From positions 31,413-95,412 of the forward strand of contig NMRB01000707.1 in NCBI GenBank assembly GCA_002633025.1: DNA of 64,000 nt. Reading direction: 5' to 3'. Shown in pieces: positions 9,699 to 20,100 of this stretch (position 1 is its first letter; every line of letters begins with the position of its first letter). The notes beneath the pieces are model-generated. The model was given only the letters and a program-made list of their open reading frames with translations, ran no database searches and was not told the origin of the DNA. This DNA comes from Notospermus geniculatus (lineage: Eukaryota; Nemertea; Pilidiophora; Heteronemertea; Lineidae). The position numbers were made by a program, and so were the translations under genes.

Positions 9699-12299
9699 TC
9701 ACGTCCTTCGCTTGACGAACATGCGAGAGATGGCATCGTACGTGTTGTACTCGGCCGCGCCGGACTGATCGGACGACTTAGAATATTTGATGTACCGCCG
9801 CCACACGACGGGTAGGTTCCACCTGTTCATGATTCTCTTCACCGAGGCCGACGTCTGTTGTTGTACCGCGCGGGAATCGGTCGACTCGTTATTGGAGCCG
9901 GACCTCACCGCGTCGTCGTCGCAGTTGTTGGACGGTCGATGGTCGATGACGTGAGAGTACGTACGGTTGACCATGATGCTTTGCATGCATCGAAGGTGAC
10001 ACAGTCCTCTGTTCAGGTATTTCGGGTCTCCCTCGGAGGTGAACTCTCGTCCCACGTTCTTATCGTCGTACACGCCCAACGGATTCCCGCATGCCAATTG
10101 GAGACAGTGTTCCATCACCATCAGGTCGTAAACGGCGTACTCCAGACGGTGCAGGTCCTGACGCGTCAACCTGAACAGCACGTCCACGTCCGTGGTTGCG
10201 AGGGCGGACGCGGCCAGGTCGAGCGTCCGGTTCACGTCGTTGTACACGTGCATCAGGGATTCGAAAAACCATACGGCGGTACGTTGATTGGCGTACGGAG
10301 CCACCGACGAAAACGCCGGTTCCGGCTCTCCGAAGTAACTCCGCCTCAAATCGTCGTGGAAATAACCACAGCCGTACAGTTCGACGTAGACTGCGATGGC
10401 CTCTTCTACAATAAGCGTGATCCTCATCAACGAGAGTAGGACCAAGTCTGACAGCCGCTCGACGTCCGTCTCGTCCTCTTCCAACAGCGACGTGGGCGAG
10501 TTCAGAGCATCCGTTCCCTTCTTCGCAAACGCGGTCGTCAACGGAAAGGCATTGCGATCCATGCACGAATCGTCGCACACGTGGAAATGTGGTTGGTCGT
10601 CTTCGTCGAACACGTTCGATCGGCGGAGCATATCGTGCGGCATCACGAATGCCGTGTCGAGCAATGGCGCCACGTAATCGATTCTGTCGACGCGATTGAC
10701 CCCCTTCCTCCAATTAACAATGTCGTCTATGATCGAAGCCACGTTGAATGGTGTTGGGAGCCGCTGCACGCGTTCCGGACCGTCCACCACTCTGAACCGT
10801 CGATGAGAGGCACTGTGCACGTACTTGTCGGCGTTCGCCGCGGGCGTCGCGACGTTTTTCGTGGGCGCGTTCACGTTGACGAACGGCTTCACCTTGACCA
10901 CCAGTTGATTCTTTCTGACCCATCCGTCGAAGCTGACGTTAATCACGTTGACGTCGATCACGCGGGAATTGGGTGTGACACCGTCGATGGCATGCTCTAT
11001 CGTGTTCTCGTACAGGTACTCGTTCACTCTTCCTCCCTTGCCGACGGTCTTGTTGGCCGAGGGCGTGGCGTTGCCGGTCAACAGACCGAGGATGACCGTG
11101 TAATACTTTAACGTCCTCAGCGATGTCACAAATAGCGAGGCCTGATCCAGTACGACACTTGCCTTCCCGTCTTTGTACATCTTCACGAGCCGTTTCCAGA
11201 CCAGGTAACACTCGAACAGCGTTGAAAACGTGTCCACTACCAGGAGATATTCGTGTGTGTTGCCCAACGTTATCGCACATTTCGATTTCGCCTCTTCCCT
11301 GAAGGTCTTCGTGACGACGGGCCATGCCGGACACTGCGACGTAGTAGGATTGTACCGTTCGTAAACGTATAGCGACAGCAAAACGATGCACCGCAACATC
11401 TCCCTGGTCGTCATCCCCAGATGTAACCACGTGTCCGTGTTCACCACGACGAGGTCCTCGTCGGCGACGATGTGGCGATTCATGGCTTTGGCAGCTAGCG
11501 TGGACGCTATCGCGGGCGAGATGGTCCGATGCTCGTTGGAAAAGCACAGTACGTCGTTGGTGTTGCTGATGGGTCCAAACGTAACGTAAGTCTCAGTAGA
11601 CACCGCGCCCGTGGTTCTACCGCACTTCGTTATCACGTCCGCGTACTCTCCCACTGTCAATTTGCCCGAACGATCGGTCTTGAGGGCGATCCCTTCGTGT
11701 TGAAGCAGGTCCGACAACTGTATATTGTTGACGTTGAACGAATCGCCTTTGAAGGGTGGTTTATCGTCGAAATAGTTCACGGCGACCTTGAAGTCGTCGG
11801 TCAACTTGAACAGCGAGGTGGTGTACTCCGTACAGGGACAAGTGTCCGACTTGTGGAGCACGAACGCCTTGATCGAAGCGAAGTGGCGCTCGATCACGTG
11901 TAAAATGTTCTCGAGTTCCTTCGCGTCATCCGTTCTAACCGGCGCAGTGACGCTGGCACCTTCCTTACCGGCCGTTGAAGACTTTTTTTCTCTACGTCTG
12001 TCGATGTCGGTGTCATCTAGCAGTTCAATGTTCTCCACGTGCCCCAACTCGTTGATACATTCCTCCCGGTTGCGTTTGAATCGTTTCGATGACGAATGTT
12101 TATCTTGATCCGTTCGTTTGTGACCGTCGACACGACCCTTGTCTAGTCCGCTGTCGCGATCGCGCTTTTTCTGTCCCGCACGTTCCATCATCGAGGTAAC
12201 ACGTCTGTCACTGGAGACTTCGCATGGCATCGTGTGTGCGTGATTTGCTGGCGACAATATAATATACGGCAAAGGCATTGTGCGATAGTCCACATTCAT
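9699..12299 (-). CDS. Large protein of unknown function (866 aa)
   Basis: A long leftward frame whose start is the ATG at 12297-12299; internal ATGs at 12231 or about 12190 are alternatives. Residues about 30-110 are very basic and hydrophilic (KKRDRDSG, KRFKRNREE), a likely nuclear-localisation region, followed by a globular 700-residue body rich in Val/Leu/Thr with no family I can name. It converges on the Ulp1-like gene; between them (9463-9698) I see only AATAAA on the minus strand near 9687. Upstream on its own strand lies the inverted repeat arm, so it is in the same position relative to the module as the gene at 1532 in the left arm. It may be an early regulatory or DNA-binding protein (inference). 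Confidence 0.75.
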   Translation of the reverse strand: MNVDYRTMPLPYIILSPANHAHTMPCEVSSDRRVTSMMERAGQKKRDRDSGLDKGRVDGHKRTDQDKHSSSKRFKRNREECINELGHVENIELLDDTDIDRRREKKSSTAGKEGASVTAPVRTDDAKELENILHVIERHFASIKAFVLHKSDTCPCTEYTTSLFKLTDDFKVAVNYFDDKPPFKGDSFNVNNIQLSDLLQHEGIALKTDRSGKLTVGEYADVITKCGRTTGAVSTETYVTFGPISNTNDVLCFSNEHRTISPAIASTLAAKAMNRHIVADEDLVVVNTDTWLHLGMTTREMLRCIVLLSLYVYERYNPTTSQCPAWPVVTKTFREEAKSKCAITLGNTHEYLLVVDTFSTLFECYLVWKRLVKMYKDGKASVVLDQASLFVTSLRTLKYYTVILGLLTGNATPSANKTVGKGGRVNEYLYENTIEHAIDGVTPNSRVIDVNVINVSFDGWVRKNQLVVKVKPFVNVNAPTKNVATPAANADKYVHSASHRRFRVVDGPERVQRLPTPFNVASIIDDIVNWRKGVNRVDRIDYVAPLLDTAFVMPHDMLRRSNVFDEDDQPHFHVCDDSCMDRNAFPLTTAFAKKGTDALNSPTSLLEEDETDVERLSDLVLLSLMRITLIVEEAIAVYVELYGCGYFHDDLRRSYFGEPEPAFSSVAPYANQRTAVWFFESLMHVYNDVNRTLDLAASALATTDVDVLFRLTRQDLHRLEYAVYDLMVMEHCLQLACGNPLGVYDDKNVGREFTSEGDPKYLNRGLCHLRCMQSIMVNRTYSHVIDHRPSNNCDDDAVRSGSNNESTDSRAVQQQTSASVKRIMNRWNLPVVWRRYIKYSKSSDQSGAAEYNTYDAISRMFVKRRT

Positions 12300-12790
12300 A
12301 CTCGTATATTGTTCACATCCTGTTTCACTTACGCCACGTCACCATCCGTCGATTATGGTTGTTGTCAAGTGGTATATCCGTTGATTAGGTTTAGTAGGTC
12401 ACATATCCTGTTACTAATGAAGAGGGAATATCCCGTCATGCACGGTAAAAATAGGTCGCGAGTCATTAGTTCCGACCTCGGCCAGCGAGATCGGTGAGAT
12501 GGCGCCACCGGTACTGGAGAATTTAGGCCCTCGACCCCCTCGGACCACATCTCCCTCGGGAGGGGTGCGGTTTACGAAAGGACGTTTTCCGACCCCCGAA
12601 AATCACATTTTTGGGAAGGGTCGATCTTATTTTTTTAACAAAGGGCACCGGTAGTTATTGAGAGGAATAATGTATGTATGTATCTTATATCTTTTATAAG
12701 GATAGGCCACCCGAAAGTTTTTTCTACTGACTTCCAACGTTAGGGGCGGCGTGCAACTTTTTGGCCGAGATGCACGCGAGATGCACGCTA

Positions 12791-12856
12791 TAGCATTGGG
12801 AGATCGGGCCGTAGACATTCACCAGTAAATGTCTCGGGCCCTATCTCCCAATGCTA
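12791..12856. repeat. 66-nt imperfect hairpin, right copy 1
   Basis: Inverted counterpart of the left-arm hairpins, with TAGCATTGGGAGAT and ATCTCCCAATGCTA at the ends and a CACCAGT-like loop. Confidence 0.75.
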
Positions 12857-13323
12857 TGATAGTGCATCTCGAATTAAGCACTTTGGAGGCGAGGTTGTAC
12901 CATTCGATTTCTCGTCGGGACCAACCTCGACACGCGAGGGTTAGAATGCACACCGCGTGCGAACCGTGTACATCTGCCTCTGGCACGCGTGCGTCTGTTA
13001 GTTCCGACCTCGGCCAGCGAGATCGGTGAGATGGCGCCACCGGTACTAGAGAACTTAGGCCCTCGATCCCCCTCGGACCCCATCTCCCTTAGGAGGGGTG
13101 CGGTTTACGAAAGGACGTTTTCTGACCCCCCGAAAATCACATTTTCGGAAAGGGTCGATCTTATTTTTTAACAAAGGGCACCGGTAGTTATTGAGAGGAA
13201 TAATGAATGTATATATCTTATATCTTTTATAAGGATAGGCCACCCGAAAGTTTTTTCTACTGACTTCCAACGTTAGGGGCGGCGTGCAACTTTTTGGCCG
13301 AGATGCACGCGAGATGCACGCTA

Positions 13324-13389
13324 TAGCATTGGGAGATCGGGCCGTAGACATCCACCAGTAAATGTCTCGGGCCCTATCTCCCAATGCTA
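13324..13389. repeat. 66-nt imperfect hairpin, right copy 2
   Basis: Same hairpin, 533 bp from the previous one. The inner arm reads GTAGACATCC opposite AAATGTCTC, so the mismatches are the same as in the left arm. Confidence 0.75.
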
Positions 13390-13677
13390 CGAGCGTGCAT
13401 CTAGAGTTAGGCACGTCGGAACCGAGGTTGCGACATTCGGTTCGTCGTAGGGACCAACCTCGACACGCGAGGTTCGAATGTACACTGTGTGTGCGTGGTA
13501 CTATATGTGTGTGGCCCTGCATAGGTCGTCCGTTCGTCATGGTGTACTCCATGACACACTGACTGAGACCGGAACAAGTGCAATGACGACGAATGGTCGG
13601 TGTTATATATGGCTGTATGTATTTCTGTTTCACGTACTTATTCGAAACAAGCGAACAGTGAGTGTGACGAACGTACG

Positions 13678-15531
13678 ATGAATACCGACGCCGATATGAT
13701 GGATACCGATGGAATCGATGACGACGAACTGTACGTCGATGCGTCCGATTGTCTGACCTCCGGACTCGTTTCATGTGTCGCCACCACCGACACGCATAAC
13801 CTCGCTAATGGAATCGATGACGACGAACTGTACGCCGATGCGTCCAATCTTGTGACCTCCGGACTCGTCTCGTATGTCCCCACCACCGACGCGTATAACC
13901 CCGCTAACGCTCGCCATCCGAAATACTCTAGTAGGATCGAGAGACAACGAAGTTTCGACGGATGGTACAACGCGGGCGGGTGCGACGTGTCGGAATGTGT
14001 CGAGGCCGGCCTGTTTTATCCCGGATGCGGACGAGATCTGACGTGTTTTTATTGCGGCGTTGCGGTGTCGCCGCCAATCCGTACGAAAATGTTTGGCGGT
14101 TGCACACGACGGACGTCCGACAATTTCGGCGTAACGTTCAGTACCATCGTGAAACGTGACGCTAGGTTTAGAGTGCCAATTCAATACGACTTCCGGGCTA
14201 GAGAAGTGGCGGCTGACGACGCATGGGCGGAGCATGCGAAACGGAACTCCCGGTGTGGATTCGTACGATTTGGGAAGGTTCGATCGTCGCAAGAGGACGT
14301 CGATGAACGGACTCCAGACCGGGGAACGGCTTCCTTGGGGTGCAACGATGCGGAGTGCTGGCGGGTACCCGAGATGGAGTCTGAACCCGTGGGAAATGCC
14401 ACGAGTCTCGATCACTCGATGTGGAGTAGCGACGTTCATCTCTCTTGGAAAAGATGGCCGATGCCAAAGATGCCGCCGCGAGCCGAAAGGGGGACGAGGA
14501 CGTTCCGTCGATCGGGAACCCCAAGGAAGACAGTTCAAGCTCGCGAGATCCGCGCACGTCTCGACACGGAGTGGCCGCAATTGTTGATGAGGCTGGGCTA
14601 CTCGCGTGACCTAGTGGGAGCGGTGTTAGCGGAACAGATGATTTTCGGAGGCGATGACTTTCCGACGTTCTCAAAGATGTTTTCGGCAGTCGAAGAGGCC
14701 TTCGACATGGGCGACAACTTTCCCGTGCAACATTACGTTCCAATGTTACGAGATAATAAGGACACGTGTTGCCTCGGATCCGAACCGTCGCAGAGTGACA
14801 TTCCAGAACGCGGTACCGCGACCTCCACGATGCAGTCGAACGAACCGAGATCGCGGTCAAAAGTGGCTCCGTCGTCCGGCTGCGATGCGGCGAACAAGAG
14901 TATCAAGTCGTCGTTTGTGAATCTGCATGCGAATGCACGTCAATCGAAAACCGACAACAAAGAACTCGCAAGACGAATGCGGTGTACGGTGTGCGTGGAG
15001 AAATACGTCGACGTGGTTTGTCTACCGTGTGGTCACCTGTGCATTTGCGACGTGTGTCGTTGTATGCTGATCGAGTGTCCTGTATGTGGAAAACGCATTG
15101 AACGAGCCATCAAAATCTGTGCAGAACGAACGCGTTGTATGGTATGTCTCGACCGAGATGCCAACATGGCATTTCTGTCGTGTGGCCACTTGTCTGTCTG
15201 TGATGAATGTCGCCGCCGTCATCGGATAAGGTCGTGTCCCACCTGTAAACATCGAAGTCGACAAATCGTAAAGGTCTACTTCCTCAGTGAGTATCCACAT
15301 CCAGAATAATTCGTATATTTGGGTAACGGTGTCATCGCGGTGTCACGTTGTCCATCCGGCACGTCAGGTGGCGACTCGACGATGCCAAGGAAACACGACA
15401 CGGTTATCGTCACGGTGTCGGTCCGCGACGGGGTCGTCGTCGGAGAAAAAAATAGAATACGCGTGTATCGACCCACTCGAACCCGGAAACGTCCCGATTC
15501 GGCGTATTCGGTGAAGTCTCCGTTCGAGTGA
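13678..15531 (+). CDS. Inhibitor-of-apoptosis-like protein: split BIR plus two RING fingers
   Basis: The start chosen is the ATG at 13678 (MNTDADMMDTDG); an ATG at 13609 is possible. An acidic N-terminus contains a tandem repeat of GIDDDELY. A BIR-like domain follows: SFDGWYNAG, AGLFYPGCGRDLTCFYCG (C123, C126), then DDAWAEH (H186) and C193. H186-x6-C193 is typical, but 59 residues separate C126 from H186 where BIRs usually have about 16. Two C3HC4 RING fingers follow at about 435-470 and 486-522, a ubiquitin-ligase arrangement. The frame stops at 15309 (543 aa), but a donor CTCA|GTGAGT at 15287 and acceptor CACGTCAG at 15367 are in phase, adding 54 residues with a stop at 15531 (590 aa). IAPs block caspases or redirect ubiquitin signalling. 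Confidence 0.85.
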
Positions 15532-15663
15532 TAGTCCGATTAGGGTGAGTTTCGCGACCGAATGGGCATAAGATCATCAGTTGTGCATGGATGGATTCTC
15601 TTCACGCTTGTCACGGGTCACGGGGAGGGAATTGACATCGGTCATCTAGAGTGTTAGTTAACG

Positions 15664-18600
15664 ATGACGACGGAGGACAACGCGTGGGACGGAGTCCACC
15701 AGAATCGAGAGGCGTGCGACACGTCCGACGAGACCCGCGCTGACGAACGCCTGACAGAAAAGGCGTGTACTTGTTATCGCCTGGATGACGCTTACATGGC
15801 AGACAAGATCATCGAGTTTGTCGACGCGAATGCCGATCGACCCGTTGCGCCGTGCTATATCCAACAGTTATTCGACTTTATCGTCGATTACGAGGCGTCC
15901 GGGTCGATAACGCGGATGCCGGACGGACTGTTCAGGGAAGACGTTGTGATAGACGGCGACGAACCCACGCACGTGTATACGCCGTACCCTTACTGTGCGG
16001 TGTGTAGTGTGGGAGGGGCCGGTACCGGCAAGACGACGTTCTTCGTCAACATGAAGAAGAGGGATCGCACTGCCACGGTCAGCGGCAGTACCGTGGCGGC
16101 GTCCGACAATTTCATCGACGACTTGCACTCCAAGGACAAGCCCGACACGTACACGAGTGACTTTTTGAAAAACACATCTTTCAAGTTATTAGATTTACAG
16201 TTCCCTTCCACCGAGGTATACGTGCTGTTGGAGAAGTTCAAAAAGATAGAAGTTCTTAACGATCAGTACCGGATCATGAAGGAGACAGAGTACAAGTGTG
16301 GCGAAAGCGAAAAGTGTGTAATGTTTCAGAAGAAACATCACTCGACGGTAATGTTGCTCTTACACAGGATATACATGTCGTGTGCCAAGGTAATGGACCG
16401 GAAATTCAAGGAGGGAGCCCACAAGTACCGATTGCACGTACCCGACAGAGAAGAAAAACACCCGCGTTACCAACCACCGTCGCGACAGTTGCCTATCGTG
16501 CGGGCGACGCTGGATCGAATAGAAACGCACCGACGGAAGAAGCGCGAGGAGCGGCCGGAGTATGCGTGCGTCGAGACTCAGGACGATTACGTGCGCTACG
16601 TGCGGCATCAGGCCGACTACGAAGAGGCGGGAACAAGTATCGGGGGACGGTCGAGACGTGCGAACAGGGACGTCGTGCCACCGTTGGCGTTGTACAACAA
16701 GTTCATGTTGGAGGAGTCGGGTCGCGAACCGGCCTGGCGCAAGAATCTACTCGTCATGTTGTGGTGGCGTGCCCAGTTCCTGTACAACACGCCGCAGGGT
16801 CAACTGCGCATCCCGTGTCTGTGTTTTAGCGGAAGCGACAAACAGAGCAGCGTGATTGACTGCGAGGCGTCCATGTTGGACGAAGCCATGGCATCGTATT
16901 CCATACGTTGCGCTAAATCCATCTTCTGCGTGAAGTCTGACCACAATCGACGGATTAGGGTGGATGTCCGCGGGGGGGGCGGAGATGAAGCTGAAAACGT
17001 GCGGTTGATCGAACTGCACAAATTGGGCATAGCGTACCACGAACAGAACATACCGACCACGTCGTTCACCTACTTTCCATTGGCCTGCAACGAGATGGAG
17101 AAGCAAAAGAGTGACGATGTTAAGGTCGCAACTGGTGCCAAACGCGTCTACCAGTACCACGTAGACTGTCGGAGGACGATAGACACGCAGCGGGAGAAGG
17201 GACGGGCCACCATCCTCGTCAAAGACTGGGCTCTCGTGAATTGTAACCTCGCGCCGGTGGCGTTCGACGATCCGCACTTCGAACCGCTGACCGCCAACGA
17301 TCCGGAACTGCGGGAGAACTTGTCCCGACTGTCAGAGGAGGAGGCGATGAGCAACGTTGCCGAGATGTTCAAGCACAAGCGATCGATATACGAGGATGAA
17401 CGTGCGTGTCCCCCAGAACGACGCGTTGACCTGTACTCGGGTTACAGACGAGACGGAAACTTTGACAGGCGACTGGAGGCCAGTATAATGAATCACGTGA
17501 GAAGAATGGAGGAGAACGACAAGAAGAAAATGTCGCAACGAAAACCAGCGGGAGAAGAGGCGCCGATGACGACGGAGACCACGGTTGAGGACGAGAGACG
17601 GGACGTGCAGGACGTAATGAGTCTGACGGCCGAGGAGCGTAACGAGATCGACGCTCAGGAGGAGGTCAACAGGGAGCGCATTGAGATGACGCGCGACGAT
17701 GCGACGGACGACGAGAACACGTATAACGTCATGAAGTACGTCGTCGGACCGGCCACTCTCCTGCTCAGCAAGGAACAACACGTTGCCTGCAGACTGAATT
17801 CGCGACGCATCGGTCAGGTGCTGGGCAAGGGTCTGCGTTTGTCGAAAGAATACTACAATTCGTCGAAGGCGGCGAATCACACAGCTGAGATGAATTATGC
17901 ACCGGAAAATGACATGGTGCTGTTGGTGGCCGACCCCGACTACAAACTGTTGCATGGGGGCGACGGCGTTGCGTTTGTCGACTCCATCCGAAAGACCGCT
18001 TGTTACGAGACCATGTTTCTGTGCTACGCGAGAACGCGGCACTTCGTGGAGAATTCGGTGGTGTGCAACGGCGCGTTAAAGGCCAAGGTGGAACTGAAAG
18101 GGGTGCGAGGAACTCTCGACGACGTGCTCTCGTCGTACCAATTCAACAACTTTGCACCCGGCTGTTTTAAGATACTGGTGCTGTCACAAGTGGTGCGAGC
18201 GTACCAACGGTGGTTGTTTTCGCAATCTGCCAACCGGGTGCAGGTGGTCGACTCGGCCACATTATCGTTCGGCGAGCTGCTGGACAACCGACAGTTCGAA
18301 GAATCCCTGACGGTCGTCGACAGGCGTCTGTTCAAACGGTACGACGAGCTGATTGCCGAGAACACGGGAAGGAAGAGTAAGGACGGCAGCGGCGACGGAC
18401 GTTCTCCGCGAGAATCCGAACCGCGACCGTCGGACGAGACAGAGAGACAGAAGACGGCGGACAAACAGATGGCACGCTCGCGACTGTACGCGACCTTGAC
18501 GAATCTGGTCACCATCATAACGAGCAACAAGAGTAACCGACGGTTCGTCTACAATCATCGGTTGGAAATCAATGTGGAAGAGGATCCGTTATGGGTCGAG

Positions 18601-19665
18601 ATGCGATTCGACAACAGATCCGCGGCGCCATATCTGGACAGCATGCGCGTACGGAACGCGGGCGACATCAAGGTGATGGGAAGCGGAGAACACGAGGTGA
18701 ACAGGAAGAGTAACGAACTGCTCCGTCGCAACAAGTGCACGTCCTTGGACAAGTTACCGTCCACCAGGTGGGAAGAGACGATGCAACGTCGTAAGTGTAA
18801 AAGTGTGCTAGGCGTGTTGAATAGAGGCATCGAATCGTGGTGTCCCGAAATGCGGATCGACAACGCGTTGACGCTGCTGATAAAAAACGTGTTGGTGGGC
18901 ACCACGACCGCCGACGCCGTCGCGTTCATCAGATGGAACACGATAATCGGAAACAACGTCGACGACAAACAGATGGGTGACGACGACGTTCGATACAAGT
19001 TCGGTATGGTAATTCGAGAGAGCGCACCGTTGATCAACAAGCCCACCGTCGAGTTGCAACATCGTATGTTCAACGTGGGCGACGGCATGAACATACCGCG
19101 CCCGTTCGTGCCCGCGTCCGAGTCGATCGAAACCAATGTGGTGTTGAAACTTGCCAATTCGACCCACGTGCCACTCGGGCGTCGGTCCAACGTCGAACAC
19201 GTGTCGCCAATGTGGCGAAAGTGCGAAACGCTCGGCGTGATGCCGTTGATGAACCCTATGCTGGACGCCAGCACGGACACGGTCGACAGTGTGCAGGGCA
19301 CCACCATCGACGACGAGTCCATCATGGATTTCGTACACATGGACAAGGAGAAACACCTGGTGGCCATGACGAGGAACAGTGACGTGCGAAAATTGATATC
19401 TGTCGGAGTGGACAATGCCAACATGTGTGCAAAATGTCCAAACGTCTCGCGTCGAATCTTAGGTGCGGCCGGCGGTAGGAAACGTTCGAGACCCGTGTGT
19501 CGAGAAGTGACGCGAGTGGACGAGGCAGGGGAAGAGTACCTGGACAGGGTGTACGACGACGGAAGCGAGGTAAACCCCGAAGAGGATTACCTGAACGAAG
19601 TCCGTCGCACGAAGATAGAGTGGACGCGACACAAGTCCGTCAGAAAGCACTTCAAGTATCGTTGA
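15664..19665 (+). CDS. UL5-like DNA helicase (helicase-primase subunit)
   Basis: A 1333-aa product from ATG 15664. The Walker A motif GGAGTGKT lies at about residues 116-123, followed by a motif-Ia-like segment (TVSGSTVAASDNF), as in herpesvirus UL5 superfamily-1 helicases. Near the C-terminus, TVDSVQGTTID (motif V) and KHLVAMTRNSD (motif VI, with the arginine finger) at about 1210-1245 fit the family. A possible motif II is VVDSATLS near 861, where the usual DE is DS; this is weak. UL5 unwinds DNA at the fork together with the primase. The protein is about 1.5 times the size of HSV UL5 because of charged insertions (for example 610-700 and 905-940). It heads a rightward cluster, with 13 nt to the next gene. 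Confidence 0.85.
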   Translation: MTTEDNAWDGVHQNREACDTSDETRADERLTEKACTCYRLDDAYMADKIIEFVDANADRPVAPCYIQQLFDFIVDYEASGSITRMPDGLFREDVVIDGDEPTHVYTPYPYCAVCSVGGAGTGKTTFFVNMKKRDRTATVSGSTVAASDNFIDDLHSKDKPDTYTSDFLKNTSFKLLDLQFPSTEVYVLLEKFKKIEVLNDQYRIMKETEYKCGESEKCVMFQKKHHSTVMLLLHRIYMSCAKVMDRKFKEGAHKYRLHVPDREEKHPRYQPPSRQLPIVRATLDRIETHRRKKREERPEYACVETQDDYVRYVRHQADYEEAGTSIGGRSRRANRDVVPPLALYNKFMLEESGREPAWRKNLLVMLWWRAQFLYNTPQGQLRIPCLCFSGSDKQSSVIDCEASMLDEAMASYSIRCAKSIFCVKSDHNRRIRVDVRGGGGDEAENVRLIELHKLGIAYHEQNIPTTSFTYFPLACNEMEKQKSDDVKVATGAKRVYQYHVDCRRTIDTQREKGRATILVKDWALVNCNLAPVAFDDPHFEPLTANDPELRENLSRLSEEEAMSNVAEMFKHKRSIYEDERACPPERRVDLYSGYRRDGNFDRRLEASIMNHVRRMEENDKKKMSQRKPAGEEAPMTTETTVEDERRDVQDVMSLTAEERNEIDAQEEVNRERIEMTRDDATDDENTYNVMKYVVGPATLLLSKEQHVACRLNSRRIGQVLGKGLRLSKEYYNSSKAANHTAEMNYAPENDMVLLVADPDYKLLHGGDGVAFVDSIRKTACYETMFLCYARTRHFVENSVVCNGALKAKVELKGVRGTLDDVLSSYQFNNFAPGCFKILVLSQVVRAYQRWLFSQSANRVQVVDSATLSFGELLDNRQFEESLTVVDRRLFKRYDELIAENTGRKSKDGSGDGRSPRESEPRPSDETERQKTADKQMARSRLYATLTNLVTIITSNKSNRRFVYNHRLEINVEEDPLWVEMRFDNRSAAPYLDSMRVRNAGDIKVMGSGEHEVNRKSNELLRRNKCTSLDKLPSTRWEETMQRRKCKSVLGVLNRGIESWCPEMRIDNALTLLIKNVLVGTTTADAVAFIRWNTIIGNNVDDKQMGDDDVRYKFGMVIRESAPLINKPTVELQHRMFNVGDGMNIPRPFVPASESIETNVVLKLANSTHVPLGRRSNVEHVSPMWRKCETLGVMPLMNPMLDASTDTVDSVQGTTIDDESIMDFVHMDKEKHLVAMTRNSDVRKLISVGVDNANMCAKCPNVSRRILGAAGGRKRSRPVCREVTRVDEAGEEYLDRVYDDGSEVNPEEDYLNEVRRTKIEWTRHKSVRKHFKYR

Positions 19666-19678
19666 GAGAAGCGAAAAT

Positions 19679-20044
19679 ATGGCAGACGCGCATGAGATGG
19701 TTAATAAGATTCTGACAGGGTTTAAAATTCTGCAGAATGATATAGTGAATACGGTCGAGTCACTGGTCAACCACAATCGGGTCGTGGTCACCGTGCAGAT
19801 CGCCAACTTGATACTCGGTCTGATCGTGCTGATCGTAGTGACGGTTATGGTGTTATGCAAGAGGATGGAGAGGAGGGAGTTAAAGAAGTACATGGAAGAC
19901 GAGAGGATGCAGGTTCTCCTGACCAAAGTGGTAAACGACGCACAAAAAGACGAGAACGTCAGACTAGACGATCAGTGCGACGAACCCCCAATCGACCGGA
20001 ACACGTTCCGTCGTCCGGAGAAGTCCTACAGCAGACTCTACTAG
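19679..20044 (+). CDS. Small single-pass membrane protein
   Basis: A 121-aa product starting 13 nt after the helicase stop. One strong hydrophobic segment at about residues 36-60 (ANLILGLIVLIVVTVMVL) is followed by CKRMERRELKK, giving a short extracytoplasmic or lumenal N-terminus and a charged C-terminal tail (type III topology expected). No signal peptide is visible. No family recognised. Its tight packing suggests a shared transcript with the helicase or with the following gene. Confidence 0.7.
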   Translation: MADAHEMVNKILTGFKILQNDIVNTVESLVNHNRVVVTVQIANLILGLIVLIVVTVMVLCKRMERRELKKYMEDERMQVLLTKVVNDAQKDENVRLDDQCDEPPIDRNTFRRPEKSYSRLY

Positions 20045-20100
20045 ATTGAAAAACATATCTGTTGTCTTTGCACTATTCCGTAGATATCAAACCGGCAAAA

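Larger units (their letters stand above)
12466..13485 (-). repeat. Right inverted-repeat arm made of 532-bp units
   Basis: Two units in the opposite orientation to the left arm start at 12466 and 12998 (again 532 bp apart), each with the GGCGCCAC, TTATATCTTTTATAAGG and hairpin blocks. They are followed by the spacer, ending near 13485. Sequence is nearly identical to the left arm over most of the module, and the spacers match more loosely. The arm sits upstream of the leftward gene ending at 9699. The rest of 12300-13677 contains no convincing gene. Confidence 0.9.
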
